Source: Bradyrhizobium jicamae (GTDB lineage Bacteria > Pseudomonadota > Alphaproteobacteria > Rhizobiales > Xanthobacteraceae). From it: DNA of 64,000 nucleotides. The translations under genes were made by a program, and so were the position numbers. Under the pieces are notes generated by a model. The model did no database searches. It was not told the origin of the DNA and worked only from the letters and a program-made list of their open reading frames with translations. The stretch covers positions 1-64,000 of the forward strand of contig NZ_LLXZ01000159.1 of NCBI RefSeq assembly GCF_001440395.1, given 5' to 3'. Shown one piece after another: positions 34,790 to 44,613 of this stretch. Numbering within the stretch: the stretch's first letter is position 1; each line of letters opens with the position of its first letter.

Positions 34790-35374
34790 CTAAGCCGTCC
34801 GCAACATTGGCGTGAGCGGCGGCGAAGAACCGTGTTGTATTTCACCAATGATCTTGAAGCCGTGACGTTGGTAAAAGGGGATGTTTTCTGGATTCGAACT
34901 TTCGAGGTAGGCGGCGATGCCCTCCTCATCACATCGTTGAAGAGCGTATTTCATCAGCAATGTGCCAAGCCCTTGTCCGACCCAGTTCGGATCTGCGGCA
35001 ATGAGAGGCAGATACCAATGTGGCTCAGGGGGACGATGTTCGGCCATTCCCTGCCGTAGGTCTGCCATGTCTTCGGTGATCTCCGGGCGCAGGGACTGCG
35101 CCATAATTGCATCCAGAGCTTCCTCATCTTGCTGCACGCTGGGAGGCAGCCACAGGGCCGCGGCGCGAATCCCTTCCGTCACGTATGCTGTGCCATGCTC
35201 GAATGCTCGTCCGCCACAGGCGTTAATGAACTGAGGCATGCTCCTAAGATATTGCCTTGGATCAGGCCAACTCCAACGCATCAGTGGATCGGCGGCAAAG
35301 CCGAGCACCATTGTCCAGACGGTGCTTTCCCGAATCTTTGCGTGCGCAGATTCGATGTCCGCCTCCGCTGTCAT
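34790..35374 (-). CDS. GNAT-family N-acetyltransferase
   Basis: A 194-residue protein with a C-terminal GNAT fold: the acetyl-CoA site motif VGQGLGTLLMKYAL near residue 131 and YLESSNPENIPFYQRHGFKI near 155 are diagnostic. The N-terminal half (WSWPDPRQYL, AALWLPPSVQQDEE) resembles acetyltransferases of the puromycin-acetyltransferase type, so the substrate is probably a small amine. It replaces the missing 3' half of cobQ, on the other strand, and is probably a later arrival. No defects are seen. Confidence 0.85.
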   Translation of the reverse strand: MTAEADIESAHAKIRESTVWTMVLGFAADPLMRWSWPDPRQYLRSMPQFINACGGRAFEHGTAYVTEGIRAAALWLPPSVQQDEEALDAIMAQSLRPEITEDMADLRQGMAEHRPPEPHWYLPLIAADPNWVGQGLGTLLMKYALQRCDEEGIAAYLESSNPENIPFYQRHGFKIIGEIQHGSSPPLTPMLRTA

Positions 35375-35549
35375 GATGTCGTTTCCGAGTCTCTATTTGG
35401 GCGTAAAAGTTACAAGGGTAGAGCACAGGACAGTGCCTCTGAACGAGAGCAGAGTGGATTGCACCGACAGAGGTTTCGTCAGATGCATTTGGTTTTCGTT
35501 CCGGGCTGTCCTCCTGCCTCAGAAGGCTGCCGTCGACGAAGGCTCCTCA

Positions 35550-35700
35550 GTGGGTGATCCTTGACCTGGATCTTCCTGGTGAGCTTCTGTGCTTCCTGGG
35601 TCTGGAGCGTCATCTGGAGCCTGCCCTTCCTAAGGGAAGCTTCGACTTTCTTGCCGTCGACACCGTTCGGCAGCCTGCAACAGCCTCGAAAGAAACAACG
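35550..35700 (-). pseudogene. Hsp20 C-terminal remnant
   Basis: About 45 residues resemble the end of the alpha-crystallin domain of a small heat-shock protein: CRLPNGVDGKKVEASLRKG, then LQMTLQTQEAQKLTRKIQVK. The upstream part of the same frame is unrelated. Bradyrhizobia carry many hsp20 genes; this is a fragment of one. Confidence 0.5.
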
Positions 35701-36330
35701 CAAGGACGTTTCGAGTTTGCAAGTGCGAAGAAGCCATAGCACGCGCTCGATACGAACATCGTGCGATGGCGGCGCTTGAACCGGGTTCTCGGCACGACCG
35801 AGCACGTTAGGAAGCGTCGCACGTAGAGGTCGCAGGTAGGCAACGATCTTATGAGGTATCACCTCATCTCCCATTGAGCGGTTCTGGATTAGATCTCTTG
35901 TTCAAAACACGTGCCAACTGCGGAACCGCATAGACTATTGCCCTCAGTCGGACGGGTGCCATCGTTCGGAGCCGACGGCGCACCTCATCTTTTCGCGCCA
36001 AGCACCGCAAGAAACTCTCCACGAGTCGGCACGTCGTCCATAGATCGAGGGTGCAGCCGTTTTCGAGCTCGGGGCGAGCGTGGAGCCAGTGACAGCTCAA
36101 AACGATACCTCGACGCTACCCCGCTGTGTCCACTCATAAAAGGTGGCCCACCGGTGCCGCCATGAAGAGGCGAGATTGGAGCGATATGGTCGAGTGGGCA
36201 TAGCGGGAGGGTGGCTCGCGCCATCTGGCTCGACCATATTCACTTTTTGGGCACAGACGGCGAGCTGTTCACACCAGCAAGATTGCTCGGCAGTTACCTG
36301 ACATGCCCGCGTTCGGTTGAAGACGACCTA
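35701..36330. other. No supported gene; possible IS end
   Basis: Near 36120-36240 an inverted pair (GATATGGTCGAG at 36183-36194, and CTCGACCATATTC at 36229-36241) and the motif AAAAGGTGGCCCACC look like the outer end of an insertion sequence, possibly IS21-like. No transposase frame remains. Confidence 0.3.
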
Positions 36331-36346
36331 TGTTCGGGGCCAGACA
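36331..36346 (+). promoter_or_regulatory. NifA upstream activator sequence of the NRPS operon
   Basis: TGT-TCGGGGCCAG-ACA fits the NifA consensus TGT-N10-ACA exactly. It stands 63 bp upstream of a consensus sigma-54 promoter, the normal geometry. Confidence 0.75.
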
Positions 36347-36409
36347 CTAACACGCGAGTCGAACCCGCCCGGCCTGCAAAGCTTACGAATCTGTCTCTTT
36401 GCCAAAAGT

Positions 36410-36425
36410 TGGCACGTCTGTTGCT
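36410..36425 (+). promoter_or_regulatory. Sigma-54 promoter of the NRPS-MATE operon
   Basis: TGGCACG-TCTG-TTGCT matches the full RpoN consensus (YTGGCACG-N4-TTGCW, preceded by T) with no mismatch. Transcription would start near 36436, about 68 nt before the first NRPS start codon. Confidence 0.85.
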
Positions 36426-36503
36426 CACTTCACTGGGGCAGAGCAATTGCATCGGGCGCGACGGGCTCTCAACAATTTTCTGATCTAAGGACCGCACAAG
36501 GCG

Positions 36504-39500
36504 ATGAATGGGGGGCTTATGCCTACGGAAAATCGACCCAGCGAAAATCAGTTTGTGGAACGTCAACCGATCGACGTGATCGCGGCGATTGATCGCCTTG
36601 CCAGATCGGATCCAGAGAGGGTTGCGCTAAGGTACGGCGCTGATGAACTTACCTACGGGGCGCTGCGATTAAGATCGGATGCACTCGCAGGGACGTTACG
36701 AGACCATGGCGCTCAGGGCGCGGTCGTCGGCTATTGGGGTGAACGGAACCTCGACTGGGCGACGACTGTCGTCGCAATTTTGAAGGCCGGATCAACCTAC
36801 CTGCCGCTCGATCCATCGCTACCGTCTTCGCGCACAGCATTCATGATCGAGCAGAGTCGCTGCGCTCTGATTATCGGCTCCGACAAGCTGGATCCGCTCA
36901 GCCAGTTCCAGGCGAGCAGCAAAGGCACTGTGCAATTCATGGCGATAGAGGCGGCGCTGCGCGAGGGCCAGGCTTCGCCTATCTTGCCAATATCGAGCGA
37001 GAACGGAATCGCCTACATTCTGTTTACGTCTGGTTCGACGGGCCAGCCTAAGGGCGCAATGATCGCGCACGCAGCCCTAAACAATCATTTGGCGGCAAAG
37101 ATTGATGCCCTCACTCTCACTCGGACCGATTGCATTGCGCAGACAGCATCGCACTGCTTTGACATCTCGCTGTGGCAGCTTCTAGCGGGGCTTTGCGTCG
37201 GAGGCTGTATCGCGATCATTGACGATGTAACACTGAAATCCCCAGTATCCCTTCTCAACGCGATTCAAGGATACGGCGTGAGGATTGTTCAGTTCGTTCC
37301 ATCGATGCTTGCAATATTTGTTGAATATCTGAAATCGCTTGCGGCCGCTGAGCGAGCTCTGGACAGTTTGCGGTTTATTTCTACGGTCGGCGAACCTCTA
37401 ACACCCGGACTGGCGCGCGCGTGGCTTGCCTTATATCCCCGGGTCCCCATTCTCAACCACTACGGGCCAACCGAGTGCGCGGACGGTGTTACGCATTATC
37501 TGGTTTCCGTACCGCCTGCGCTGGCTGACGCTTATGTGCCGATCGGCAAGCCGATTCCTAACCTTGAGGTTTATGTCGCCGACGGACCGCGGCTTTGCAA
37601 CACGGGAGAGGTCGGCGAAATCTGTGTTAGCGGCGTTGGTGTCGCTGCTGGTTACGTCAATGACGATGTCCGCACCAGGGATGCTTTTCGGCCAAACCCG
37701 TTCTCAACCGATCCGTCGTTCCGGCGCCTATACAGGACAGGTGATCTCGGACGCGTTCGTTCCGATGGACTCTTGGAATGTCTAGGTCGACGGGACCGTC
37801 AGGTCAAAATCCGCGGGCACAGAATTGAGCTGGGAGAAATCGAGGCCCGCCTCTCCGCTCATCATTTGGTACGTGGCGCCGTCGCGGTCGCCTCCGTGTG
37901 CGCAGGCGTAAAGCTTACGGCGAGAGACATAACCAGGGCCGAGGGGGGAACTGGATCGAGACGCCTCATTGCGTATGTGTCAGCTCCGGCTGAAGTTGCG
38001 GAAGGTGAGCTTCAGAACTTTCTTGCCGAAGCGCTTCCCGCCTACATGCTCCCAGAGAGGATTATCCACGTCGGCGGTATTCCACTGACCAGAAACGGAA
38101 AGGTCGACTTTGGAGCATTGCCGGACCCGGCCAGTGTTCGCCCTCAATTGTCGACGCCATTCGAGGAGCCGCAAACAGAGCTCGAAGCCCAGTTGTGCCA
38201 GATTTGGTCCCGCGTTCTGCGTGTTGAAAACATTGGCGTGAATGACCAGTTCATAAGCCTGGGCGGAGACTCGCTCCGGGCAATGCTCATATTGGGCCAG
38301 GTGCAGACCCAGCTCGGAGTGAGAACGGATTTCAGGCTGGTCCTGAATGGAACGATCCGATCTCTTGCGGCTTCGATCTCGGCGGCCCGAGTCGAATCCA
38401 AACTCTGTACAGCCCCGACGTACGGAACGCTTACGCGATCGCCTCTGACGCGAGTTCAGGAGCACCTATGGTTTCTCTCGCAGCTCGATCCGTCTGCCAG
38501 GAACTACATCATTCAAGGCGGCCTGCAAATAAGGGGCATCATCGATCTGGCCGAGTTCAATCGCGCCTGGACCGATGTCGTTCATTCCCATCAGGCACTT
38601 TCGGCGCGCTTTATCGACGAGGACGGTCCGGTTCAGCTTTTTGATGCTCCGCAATGCGCAAGTCTTGAATTGGCTGATGCATCTCATCTCAGGACGCAGG
38701 AAAGTGAGGAACTGATTGCACAGTTACGGCGAACAGAGCTGAACGGCAGCTTTGATCTCAGCCAAGGCCACCTGTTTCGCGCGCGCATGATCCGTCTTGG
38801 CCCTGATAATCATCTCATACTGATCACCGCTCACGAGATTATTATCGATGCCTGGTCGATCTCTGTTCTGCTCAGGGACCTTCGACAAAGATACGCCGAT
38901 GCCGCGGCGTTTTTGCCAGAGAGCCGCGCGTCACTCTCGACCTACGCGGTCTGGGAAAACGAACACGTTACTCCAGAGGCGCTGGCCAACCAACGTAGCT
39001 ATTGGCGTCGTCAGATTGGTGATGATCCGCCGGTGCTTTCGCTTGGAACGGAACGAGCGCGGCCGCAGACAGATTCCTACCGCGGCGCCTCGCATGCGGT
39101 GCTGCTTGGCAGCGAGCTCTCGGATCAGGTACGGGGGGTTGCGCGCCGACATAGGTGCACCACGTCGACAACACTCCTCGCATGCTTCAAGCTGCTGCTG
39201 CGGATGTATAGCGGTCAGGACGATATTATCGTTGGCATACCGCACGTCGTACGGGATCAACCTGGCAGCGCCGACATCGTTGGCTTTTTCCTGAACATGC
39301 TGCCAATCCGCACTGCGATCAATGTAGGCCAGTCCTTTGCGGTTCATGCCTTGCACGTCCAGGACCTGGTCAGCGACGCCATCGCAAATTCGGCATATCC
39401 GTTCGGCTGGATGGTGAGGGATACCCGGCTCCATCGCGAAACGGGGCGATCACCGATCTTCCAAGTCATGTTCAACATGTACTCTGAGGCCGCGGACCCA

Positions 39501-42500
39501 GTTCGCCAGCATGAGTTGGACCTGACATTTCGGGAATACGACACCGGCCATGTCAAATTCGATCTGACATTGTACGCACAAGATCAGGGCGATAACATTG
39601 CCCTCCAGCTAGCATATTCGGAAAACATATTTTCCAGCGATCTGATTGTCCGCATGGCTGACAATCTGCGCTGTCTGATTGCGGCCTGCGTTGAGAACCC
39701 ACTTGCGCCCATTGAAGATCTGAGCTGTCTAAGCGCCTCAGACGTCGCCATACTGGAGTCGCTAGATGGCTCGGCGCCACCATATGAGACTGAATGTCCG
39801 CTTGTCGAAGCGTTCGAGCAAATTAGCGTCTCTAAGCGGAACCAGCTGGCATACTTTGGTGATTTCGGTGAGGTAACATTCGGCCAGCTGCGTGAGCGCG
39901 TAACAGCTGTTAGGTCGTTGCTGCGGGCTTCTGACGTGGGCGCTGGCGATACGGTCGCCATGTTGGTCGACCGGTCGCCTGACGTGACCGCTGTTATTCT
40001 TGCGGCGCGAGCCTTGCAGTCCATCGTTGTCCCTATATCGCCGGATTATCCGCGTGATCGGATCGAACATATCCTGCGAGATAGTCAGGCAAAGCTTTTG
40101 GTTCACGAAAATACCACTGACCTTGGCTTTGACATGCCGTCGATTTGTCTATTGACCCTAGAAGGGTACGGCGCGCCTTCGCACGATCTCGAGTGTAGCA
40201 ACAAACCATCAGATCCGGGAATTGCGAGCCTTATATACACGTCGTCCTCAACCGGGAAGGCGAAGGGGGTTCTTATACCGGAATCGGCAGTTCTCAATCG
40301 GCTGAACTGGATGTGGCGAAGCTTTCCCTTCGACAGTACCGACGTGATGGTTGTCCAAAAATCCGCATCACTCGTTGCGTCCGCTTGGGAGTACTTTGGA
40401 GGGCTTCTGAGAGGTGTGCCCGCGCTGATCCTGACCCAAGAGCAGTTGCTGGATCCAGATCTGTTGTTGTGCACGTTGGCGAGACATCGCGCGACACACT
40501 TATTTGCCTCGCCGCCACTCCTGTCGGGCATCATTGCTTCCCAAGAACGGCACCCGCGACCGACCGCCTTGCGGTTGGTCACAAGTAGCGCCGAACCGAT
40601 GCCTTCCTGGCTCCCCGTTCGCTGGCGTGCGTATTTCCCGGACGTGCCGTTGTGGAACTTCTATGGTGCTACGGAATGTGCATCCAATGCAGCAGTCTAC
40701 GAAACATCGGATGCCTGCGACGGCTCGTCGCTCGTCCCCATTGGGCGCCCAATCGATAACGTCAAACTCTACGTGCTCGATGCCCAGTTGAAGAGAGTCC
40801 CTGTCGGAGCCGCCGGCGAACTCTGCATCGCGGGACGCTGCGTGAGTGCTGGGTACTGGCGAGATCAAGATCGGACCGACCGCTGCTTTGTGCCAAATCC
40901 GTATGATGACGGACAATACAACGTTCTTTATCGAAGTGGCGATATCGCACGCATCTCAACCAGCGGCCTTCTCGAGATTTGCAGCCGATCGGACAACCAG
41001 ATCAAAGTACGGGGGTTTCGCATCGAGCTGGAGGAGGTCGAAGCAGCCCTTGAATCTCATCCAGCGATCAAGAAGGCCGCGGTCGTAGCAGAAGGCATGG
41101 ATGACCATCGTCGCTTGATCGCTAGCGTGGTTTCGACTCGCGACAGTCTAAGCTCTGAAGACATTGTCATCCACCTGCGCCACACATTGCCGTCCTACAT
41201 GATTCCCGCCGCCTTCCGTTGGGTTGACAGTATCCCCCTTACGGCGAGCGGAAAGATAGATCGTGCTCGCCTGTCGTCCGTTCCTTACCGCGAGGTCGGG
41301 CTTGTTCCATCTGCTGAGCCCCGCACGAGGAAGGAGCGCATTCTTGCTGGGATCTGGCAGGATCTATTAGGCGCCAAGTGGGTCGGAATCGATCAGAGCT
41401 TCTTCGATATCGGCGGAGACTCTCTTCTGAGCGTGCGCTGCGTCACGTTGGCACGCAAAGCCGGGCTGAATTTCACTGTTCACCAAATCTATCAGACACC
41501 GACTATCAGGGACTTGGCGGCAGACGAAGCGGCGGTTACGTCCTTCCCTTCCTTGGATGGCTCATTGCCACTTACCCCCGCAATCTCTTCTTGGAACCGC
41601 CTTGCCGGCTTCGATGAGCATTTCAACATCGGCGATCTGTTCTTCTTGCCGGCGGGCGCCCTGAAAATCACAATATTGGAGCGCGCCCTTGCCCATGTCA
41701 TGGATAGGCACGATGGCCTCAGACTCCGTATTGCCCGAACCGACGATGGTCTACTTTCGTCAATCGGACCTTCCGTGGCCGAACGCCTCGTGGAGGAGAT
41801 CGACCTTGTCGGGATGAGCGGCCTACAGCAGCGCAAGGCAATCGAGAGCATCTCAACAACACGTCAACATATGTTTCGGTTTGACGGCCAGATGCCTCTT
41901 GTTAAAGTCACGGCGTTCTGCACATCGGAAAACGGCGATTACTATCTACTGGTCTTGTTACATCATTTTGTAGCGGACGGAATAGGCTATCGACTGTTCC
42001 TGGAAGCATTGGATGCGGCGTACTACTCCCTTGCCTCAGGCCACGCCGTGGGTGATGGCGAGAATGTACAAATGCTCTCTCCATGGTTGAACCGCCTTGA
42101 GCACTACGCGAACAGCGAAGCACCAGCCGAACTCAAATTTTGGGAGAGGATTAACTACCATGAGTTCAAATTTAACATCAGTGACACGTCACCGAGCGCC
42201 GCGAGCTTTTCAGAGGTGACCGCGAGAGAGCTTCATTATGCACGCCTTGAAGGTCGCATGGATGAAGCCAATTGCCGTTCCCTCTGGGAAGATCAGGCCA
42301 AACACTACCTGGAGATTGACAAAGAAGCGACGGCTGATCTCCTCAATATTGCAGCTCGATGGGCGCATTGTCAGGACTTTGACGTTTTTGTTGCCGCGCT
42401 ATCCGGCGCCTTTGGACGTGTTTTCGGCAACTATTCACTCTGGATTGATAGCCTTACCTCGACCCGAGGTCGGCTGTTTGACGATTTCGATCCATCTCAG

Positions 42501-42983
42501 ATCATCGGCGTTATCAGCGAGATCGTTCCGCTTCCTTTGAGACTCACAGAAACGGAGGCCCGTCCGGATCGTGCTCGTTCAATATTCCGCCAGCGCAATG
42601 CCCTGCCACGCAGGGGAATTGGCTTTCGGGCCATGAAATTCCTGAACCGAGATCCAGCCGTGCGGAGCCGGATCGATCGCCTGCCCTTACCCAGAATTGG
42701 ATTGAATTATCGAGTGGGTTTGCAGCGCAATTTTGCACGCCATTTCCTAGCCAAGGAACCTTCTCTGCTCTGGATCGGCAAAGACATGGATGAAGCGGGC
42801 GTGAATTACCTGTTCTGGTTCAGTGTCGGATATCAAGCCGGCCACCTACAGATAGAAACGAGGTATAATTCAACTAAGGTCGGCTATGAGGTAACCCGCA
42901 ATCTTTGCACGGTGTTGCAACAGGAGCTGTTGCAGACGATCAGCGAATTCGGAAGAGCTAGCGACACTTTCATTCATAAATGA
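36504..42983 (+). CDS. Two-module nonribosomal peptide synthetase (A-T-C-A-T-C)
   Basis: 2,159 residues. A1 (about 20-540): ILFTSGSTGQPKGAMI near 172, NGKVD near 530. T1: LGGDSLRAM near 587. C1 (about 640-1060): the HHxxxDG motif reads HEIIIDA near 776, so the catalytic second His is Glu. A2 (about 1090-1590): YTSSSTGKAKGVLI near 1244; the position of the usual amino-group-binding Asp is Val (LVASAWE). T2: IGGDSLLS near 1637. C2 (about 1690-2159) has an intact HHFVADG near 1820. There is no initiating C, epimerase, reductase or thioesterase, so the last C domain probably releases the product onto an amine or alcohol. Starts at 36504 and 36519 (after GGGGGG) are both possible. It overlaps the MATE gene (ATGA) and sits behind a NifA/sigma-54 promoter. 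No phosphopantetheinyl transferase is encoded nearby. Product unknown. Confidence 0.93.
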   Translation: MNGGLMPTENRPSENQFVERQPIDVIAAIDRLARSDPERVALRYGADELTYGALRLRSDALAGTLRDHGAQGAVVGYWGERNLDWATTVVAILKAGSTYLPLDPSLPSSRTAFMIEQSRCALIIGSDKLDPLSQFQASSKGTVQFMAIEAALREGQASPILPISSENGIAYILFTSGSTGQPKGAMIAHAALNNHLAAKIDALTLTRTDCIAQTASHCFDISLWQLLAGLCVGGCIAIIDDVTLKSPVSLLNAIQGYGVRIVQFVPSMLAIFVEYLKSLAAAERALDSLRFISTVGEPLTPGLARAWLALYPRVPILNHYGPTECADGVTHYLVSVPPALADAYVPIGKPIPNLEVYVADGPRLCNTGEVGEICVSGVGVAAGYVNDDVRTRDAFRPNPFSTDPSFRRLYRTGDLGRVRSDGLLECLGRRDRQVKIRGHRIELGEIEARLSAHHLVRGAVAVASVCAGVKLTARDITRAEGGTGSRRLIAYVSAPAEVAEGELQNFLAEALPAYMLPERIIHVGGIPLTRNGKVDFGALPDPASVRPQLSTPFEEPQTELEAQLCQIWSRVLRVENIGVNDQFISLGGDSLRAMLILGQVQTQLGVRTDFRLVLNGTIRSLAASISAARVESKLCTAPTYGTLTRSPLTRVQEHLWFLSQLDPSARNYIIQGGLQIRGIIDLAEFNRAWTDVVHSHQALSARFIDEDGPVQLFDAPQCASLELADASHLRTQESEELIAQLRRTELNGSFDLSQGHLFRARMIRLGPDNHLILITAHEIIIDAWSISVLLRDLRQRYADAAAFLPESRASLSTYAVWENEHVTPEALANQRSYWRRQIGDDPPVLSLGTERARPQTDSYRGASHAVLLGSELSDQVRGVARRHRCTTSTTLLACFKLLLRMYSGQDDIIVGIPHVVRDQPGSADIVGFFLNMLPIRTAINVGQSFAVHALHVQDLVSDAIANSAYPFGWMVRDTRLHRETGRSPIFQVMFNMYSEAADPVRQHELDLTFREYDTGHVKFDLTLYAQDQGDNIALQLAYSENIFSSDLIVRMADNLRCLIAACVENPLAPIEDLSCLSASDVAILESLDGSAPPYETECPLVEAFEQISVSKRNQLAYFGDFGEVTFGQLRERVTAVRSLLRASDVGAGDTVAMLVDRSPDVTAVILAARALQSIVVPISPDYPRDRIEHILRDSQAKLLVHENTTDLGFDMPSICLLTLEGYGAPSHDLECSNKPSDPGIASLIYTSSSTGKAKGVLIPESAVLNRLNWMWRSFPFDSTDVMVVQKSASLVASAWEYFGGLLRGVPALILTQEQLLDPDLLLCTLARHRATHLFASPPLLSGIIASQERHPRPTALRLVTSSAEPMPSWLPVRWRAYFPDVPLWNFYGATECASNAAVYETSDACDGSSLVPIGRPIDNVKLYVLDAQLKRVPVGAAGELCIAGRCVSAGYWRDQDRTDRCFVPNPYDDGQYNVLYRSGDIARISTSGLLEICSRSDNQIKVRGFRIELEEVEAALESHPAIKKAAVVAEGMDDHRRLIASVVSTRDSLSSEDIVIHLRHTLPSYMIPAAFRWVDSIPLTASGKIDRARLSSVPYREVGLVPSAEPRTRKERILAGIWQDLLGAKWVGIDQSFFDIGGDSLLSVRCVTLARKAGLNFTVHQIYQTPTIRDLAADEAAVTSFPSLDGSLPLTPAISSWNRLAGFDEHFNIGDLFFLPAGALKITILERALAHVMDRHDGLRLRIARTDDGLLSSIGPSVAERLVEEIDLVGMSGLQQRKAIESISTTRQHMFRFDGQMPLVKVTAFCTSENGDYYLLVLLHHFVADGIGYRLFLEALDAAYYSLASGHAVGDGENVQMLSPWLNRLEHYANSEAPAELKFWERINYHEFKFNISDTSPSAASFSEVTARELHYARLEGRMDEANCRSLWEDQAKHYLEIDKEATADLLNIAARWAHCQDFDVFVAALSGAFGRVFGNYSLWIDSLTSTRGRLFDDFDPSQIIGVISEIVPLPLRLTETEARPDRARSIFRQRNALPRRGIGFRAMKFLNRDPAVRSRIDRLPLPRIGLNYRVGLQRNFARHFLAKEPSLLWIGKDMDEAGVNYLFWFSVGYQAGHLQIETRYNSTKVGYEVTRNLCTVLQQELLQTISEFGRASDTFIHK

Positions 42984-44401
42984 GCCGGATGCCGAATTCG
43001 CCTGAGAGAGATCGCGATGTCATGCCCACGAAAAAGCCGTACATCGATCTATCGGACCCCAATCTCTTGGGCCTTATCCTACGGCTCGCCCTTCCGTCTG
43101 TTGTTGGCGTATCGACTAACGCGTTACAGCAGGTCGTCAATGCGATCTTTGTTGGCGCACTTGGCGCGCAGGCGATCGCAGCTGTCGGCATGACTTTGCC
43201 GATCGTGGTCCTGCTCACGGCAGTCGGACAGGGGATCGGCGCTGGAACAGCCTCGTTCATATCTCGTCAACTTGGCGCTGGTGAGTACCTGGAGGCTAGT
43301 CGAGGCGCGAGTACAGCACTCGCGGTGGCCGCTCCGACCGGTATCATACTTACGGTCGCTCTGCTTCTTAACCTGCAAGGGATCTTCGTAACGCTCGGGG
43401 CAACATCAACCATCATGCCAGTAGCGATCGACTACGCCGCGACGCTTTTGTTGGGGTACACCCTGATGCTTCTAAACATTGTGAACGGCTTCATCGTCAG
43501 AGCCGAGGGCAACACACGATTCAGCATGTGGACGATGATTACCGCCTTCATACTGAACGCTGTGCTCGATCCCGCCTTCATATTCTTATTGGACCTCGGT
43601 GTGCGAGGCGCAGCCCTCGCAACGCTGGCATCTCAGATCGCTGCTATTAGCCTCTATATCGCGTATTTTGCAAACCTTCGCGGTATTGTCCTCGTCAGGA
43701 TATCTCACATCTCATTGCGAGCAGATCGCATCAGGCAGCTCGCGCTGATAGGGGCGCCGGCGACCATGACCAGCATTTTATCAGCCATTGCCTTCATGCT
43801 CTTGTACGGAGCTGCTGCGCCGTTCGGGGACGATTCCATCGCAGCCGTGGGAATAGCTGTGCGATTGCTGACGATCGGCGCACTGCCTATCACCGGCTTC
43901 TGTATAGGCTCGCAAGCTATCCTGGGTTTCGGTTGGGGCTCACGCGACTTTGCTCGCGTCTTGAAGACCGCGAAGTTCATCCTCTCCATGACTGTCGCTC
44001 TTTCCGTCGCGTATTCTGCAGCCGTTGTGATTTTTGCCCGGCCTTTGGTCAGGCTGTTCAGCGATAGCGAGAAGGTCACGGAAATTGCCGTCTCGACCTG
44101 CATCGTGTTCCATCTCTTTTTCGGACTTTTTGGTATTCAGAGTTTCGTGACGGCGATGCTTCAGTCTTTCGGAAGAGCACGCCTCAGTGCGGTTGTGTCC
44201 TTGGCGAGGCAAGGCTATCTCTTCATACCGGCCGTAATGTTATTCCCCGTCATATCGGGTTTCAACGGACTGTTGGCCAGTCAAGCAATCGCTGAATTGG
44301 GCGCCGGAATAATCGCGTTGTTCGTCATGTTCCACCAGTTCGCTGAGCTCAGACGATCGCTCCGGCACCCTACTTCAAGAGCGATCGAGCTCGCGGGTTG
44401 A
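42980..44401 (+). CDS. MATE-family efflux transporter
   Basis: A 473-residue polytopic protein of the MatE family with the two-fold repeat of about 12 spans: LILRLALPSVVGVSTNALQQ starts the first half, LALIGAPATMTSILSAIAFM the second. FGWGSRDFARVLKTAKFIL is a typical inter-repeat loop. Such proteins export organic compounds in exchange for H+ or Na+. Its ATG overlaps the NRPS stop (ATGA, 42980-42983), so it is translationally coupled and very likely exports the NRPS product or protects the producer. Confidence 0.93.
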   Translation: MSRMPNSPERDRDVMPTKKPYIDLSDPNLLGLILRLALPSVVGVSTNALQQVVNAIFVGALGAQAIAAVGMTLPIVVLLTAVGQGIGAGTASFISRQLGAGEYLEASRGASTALAVAAPTGIILTVALLLNLQGIFVTLGATSTIMPVAIDYAATLLLGYTLMLLNIVNGFIVRAEGNTRFSMWTMITAFILNAVLDPAFIFLLDLGVRGAALATLASQIAAISLYIAYFANLRGIVLVRISHISLRADRIRQLALIGAPATMTSILSAIAFMLLYGAAAPFGDDSIAAVGIAVRLLTIGALPITGFCIGSQAILGFGWGSRDFARVLKTAKFILSMTVALSVAYSAAVVIFARPLVRLFSDSEKVTEIAVSTCIVFHLFFGLFGIQSFVTAMLQSFGRARLSAVVSLARQGYLFIPAVMLFPVISGFNGLLASQAIAELGAGIIALFVMFHQFAELRRSLRHPTSRAIELAG

Positions 44402-44613
44402 TCTGACAATGGACATCATCGTTGCCCAGAGCATTGAGCCACGAGATGCTCGGTCTCGAAGATGATTATGGTGAAGACCTCGTCAAAACGCCTCTTGTCG
44501 AGCTCGCGGACACGGGCCATTACGGCGTAGTCTAAAACGTTGCTGTGAACCGCCCAGAACACATAGTTCGTCGAAATGTTCTAGGATCGCATTCGAGACG
44601 GATCCAAGCATGC

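Noticed and set aside
36120..36240. Complete insertion sequence upstream of the NRPS
   Set aside because: An inverted pair and an IS21-like terminal motif are visible, but there is no transposase frame and no second end.
36240..36503. nod box before the NRPS
   Set aside because: No match to the conserved NodD-binding sequence was found; the NifA/sigma-54 elements explain the region better.
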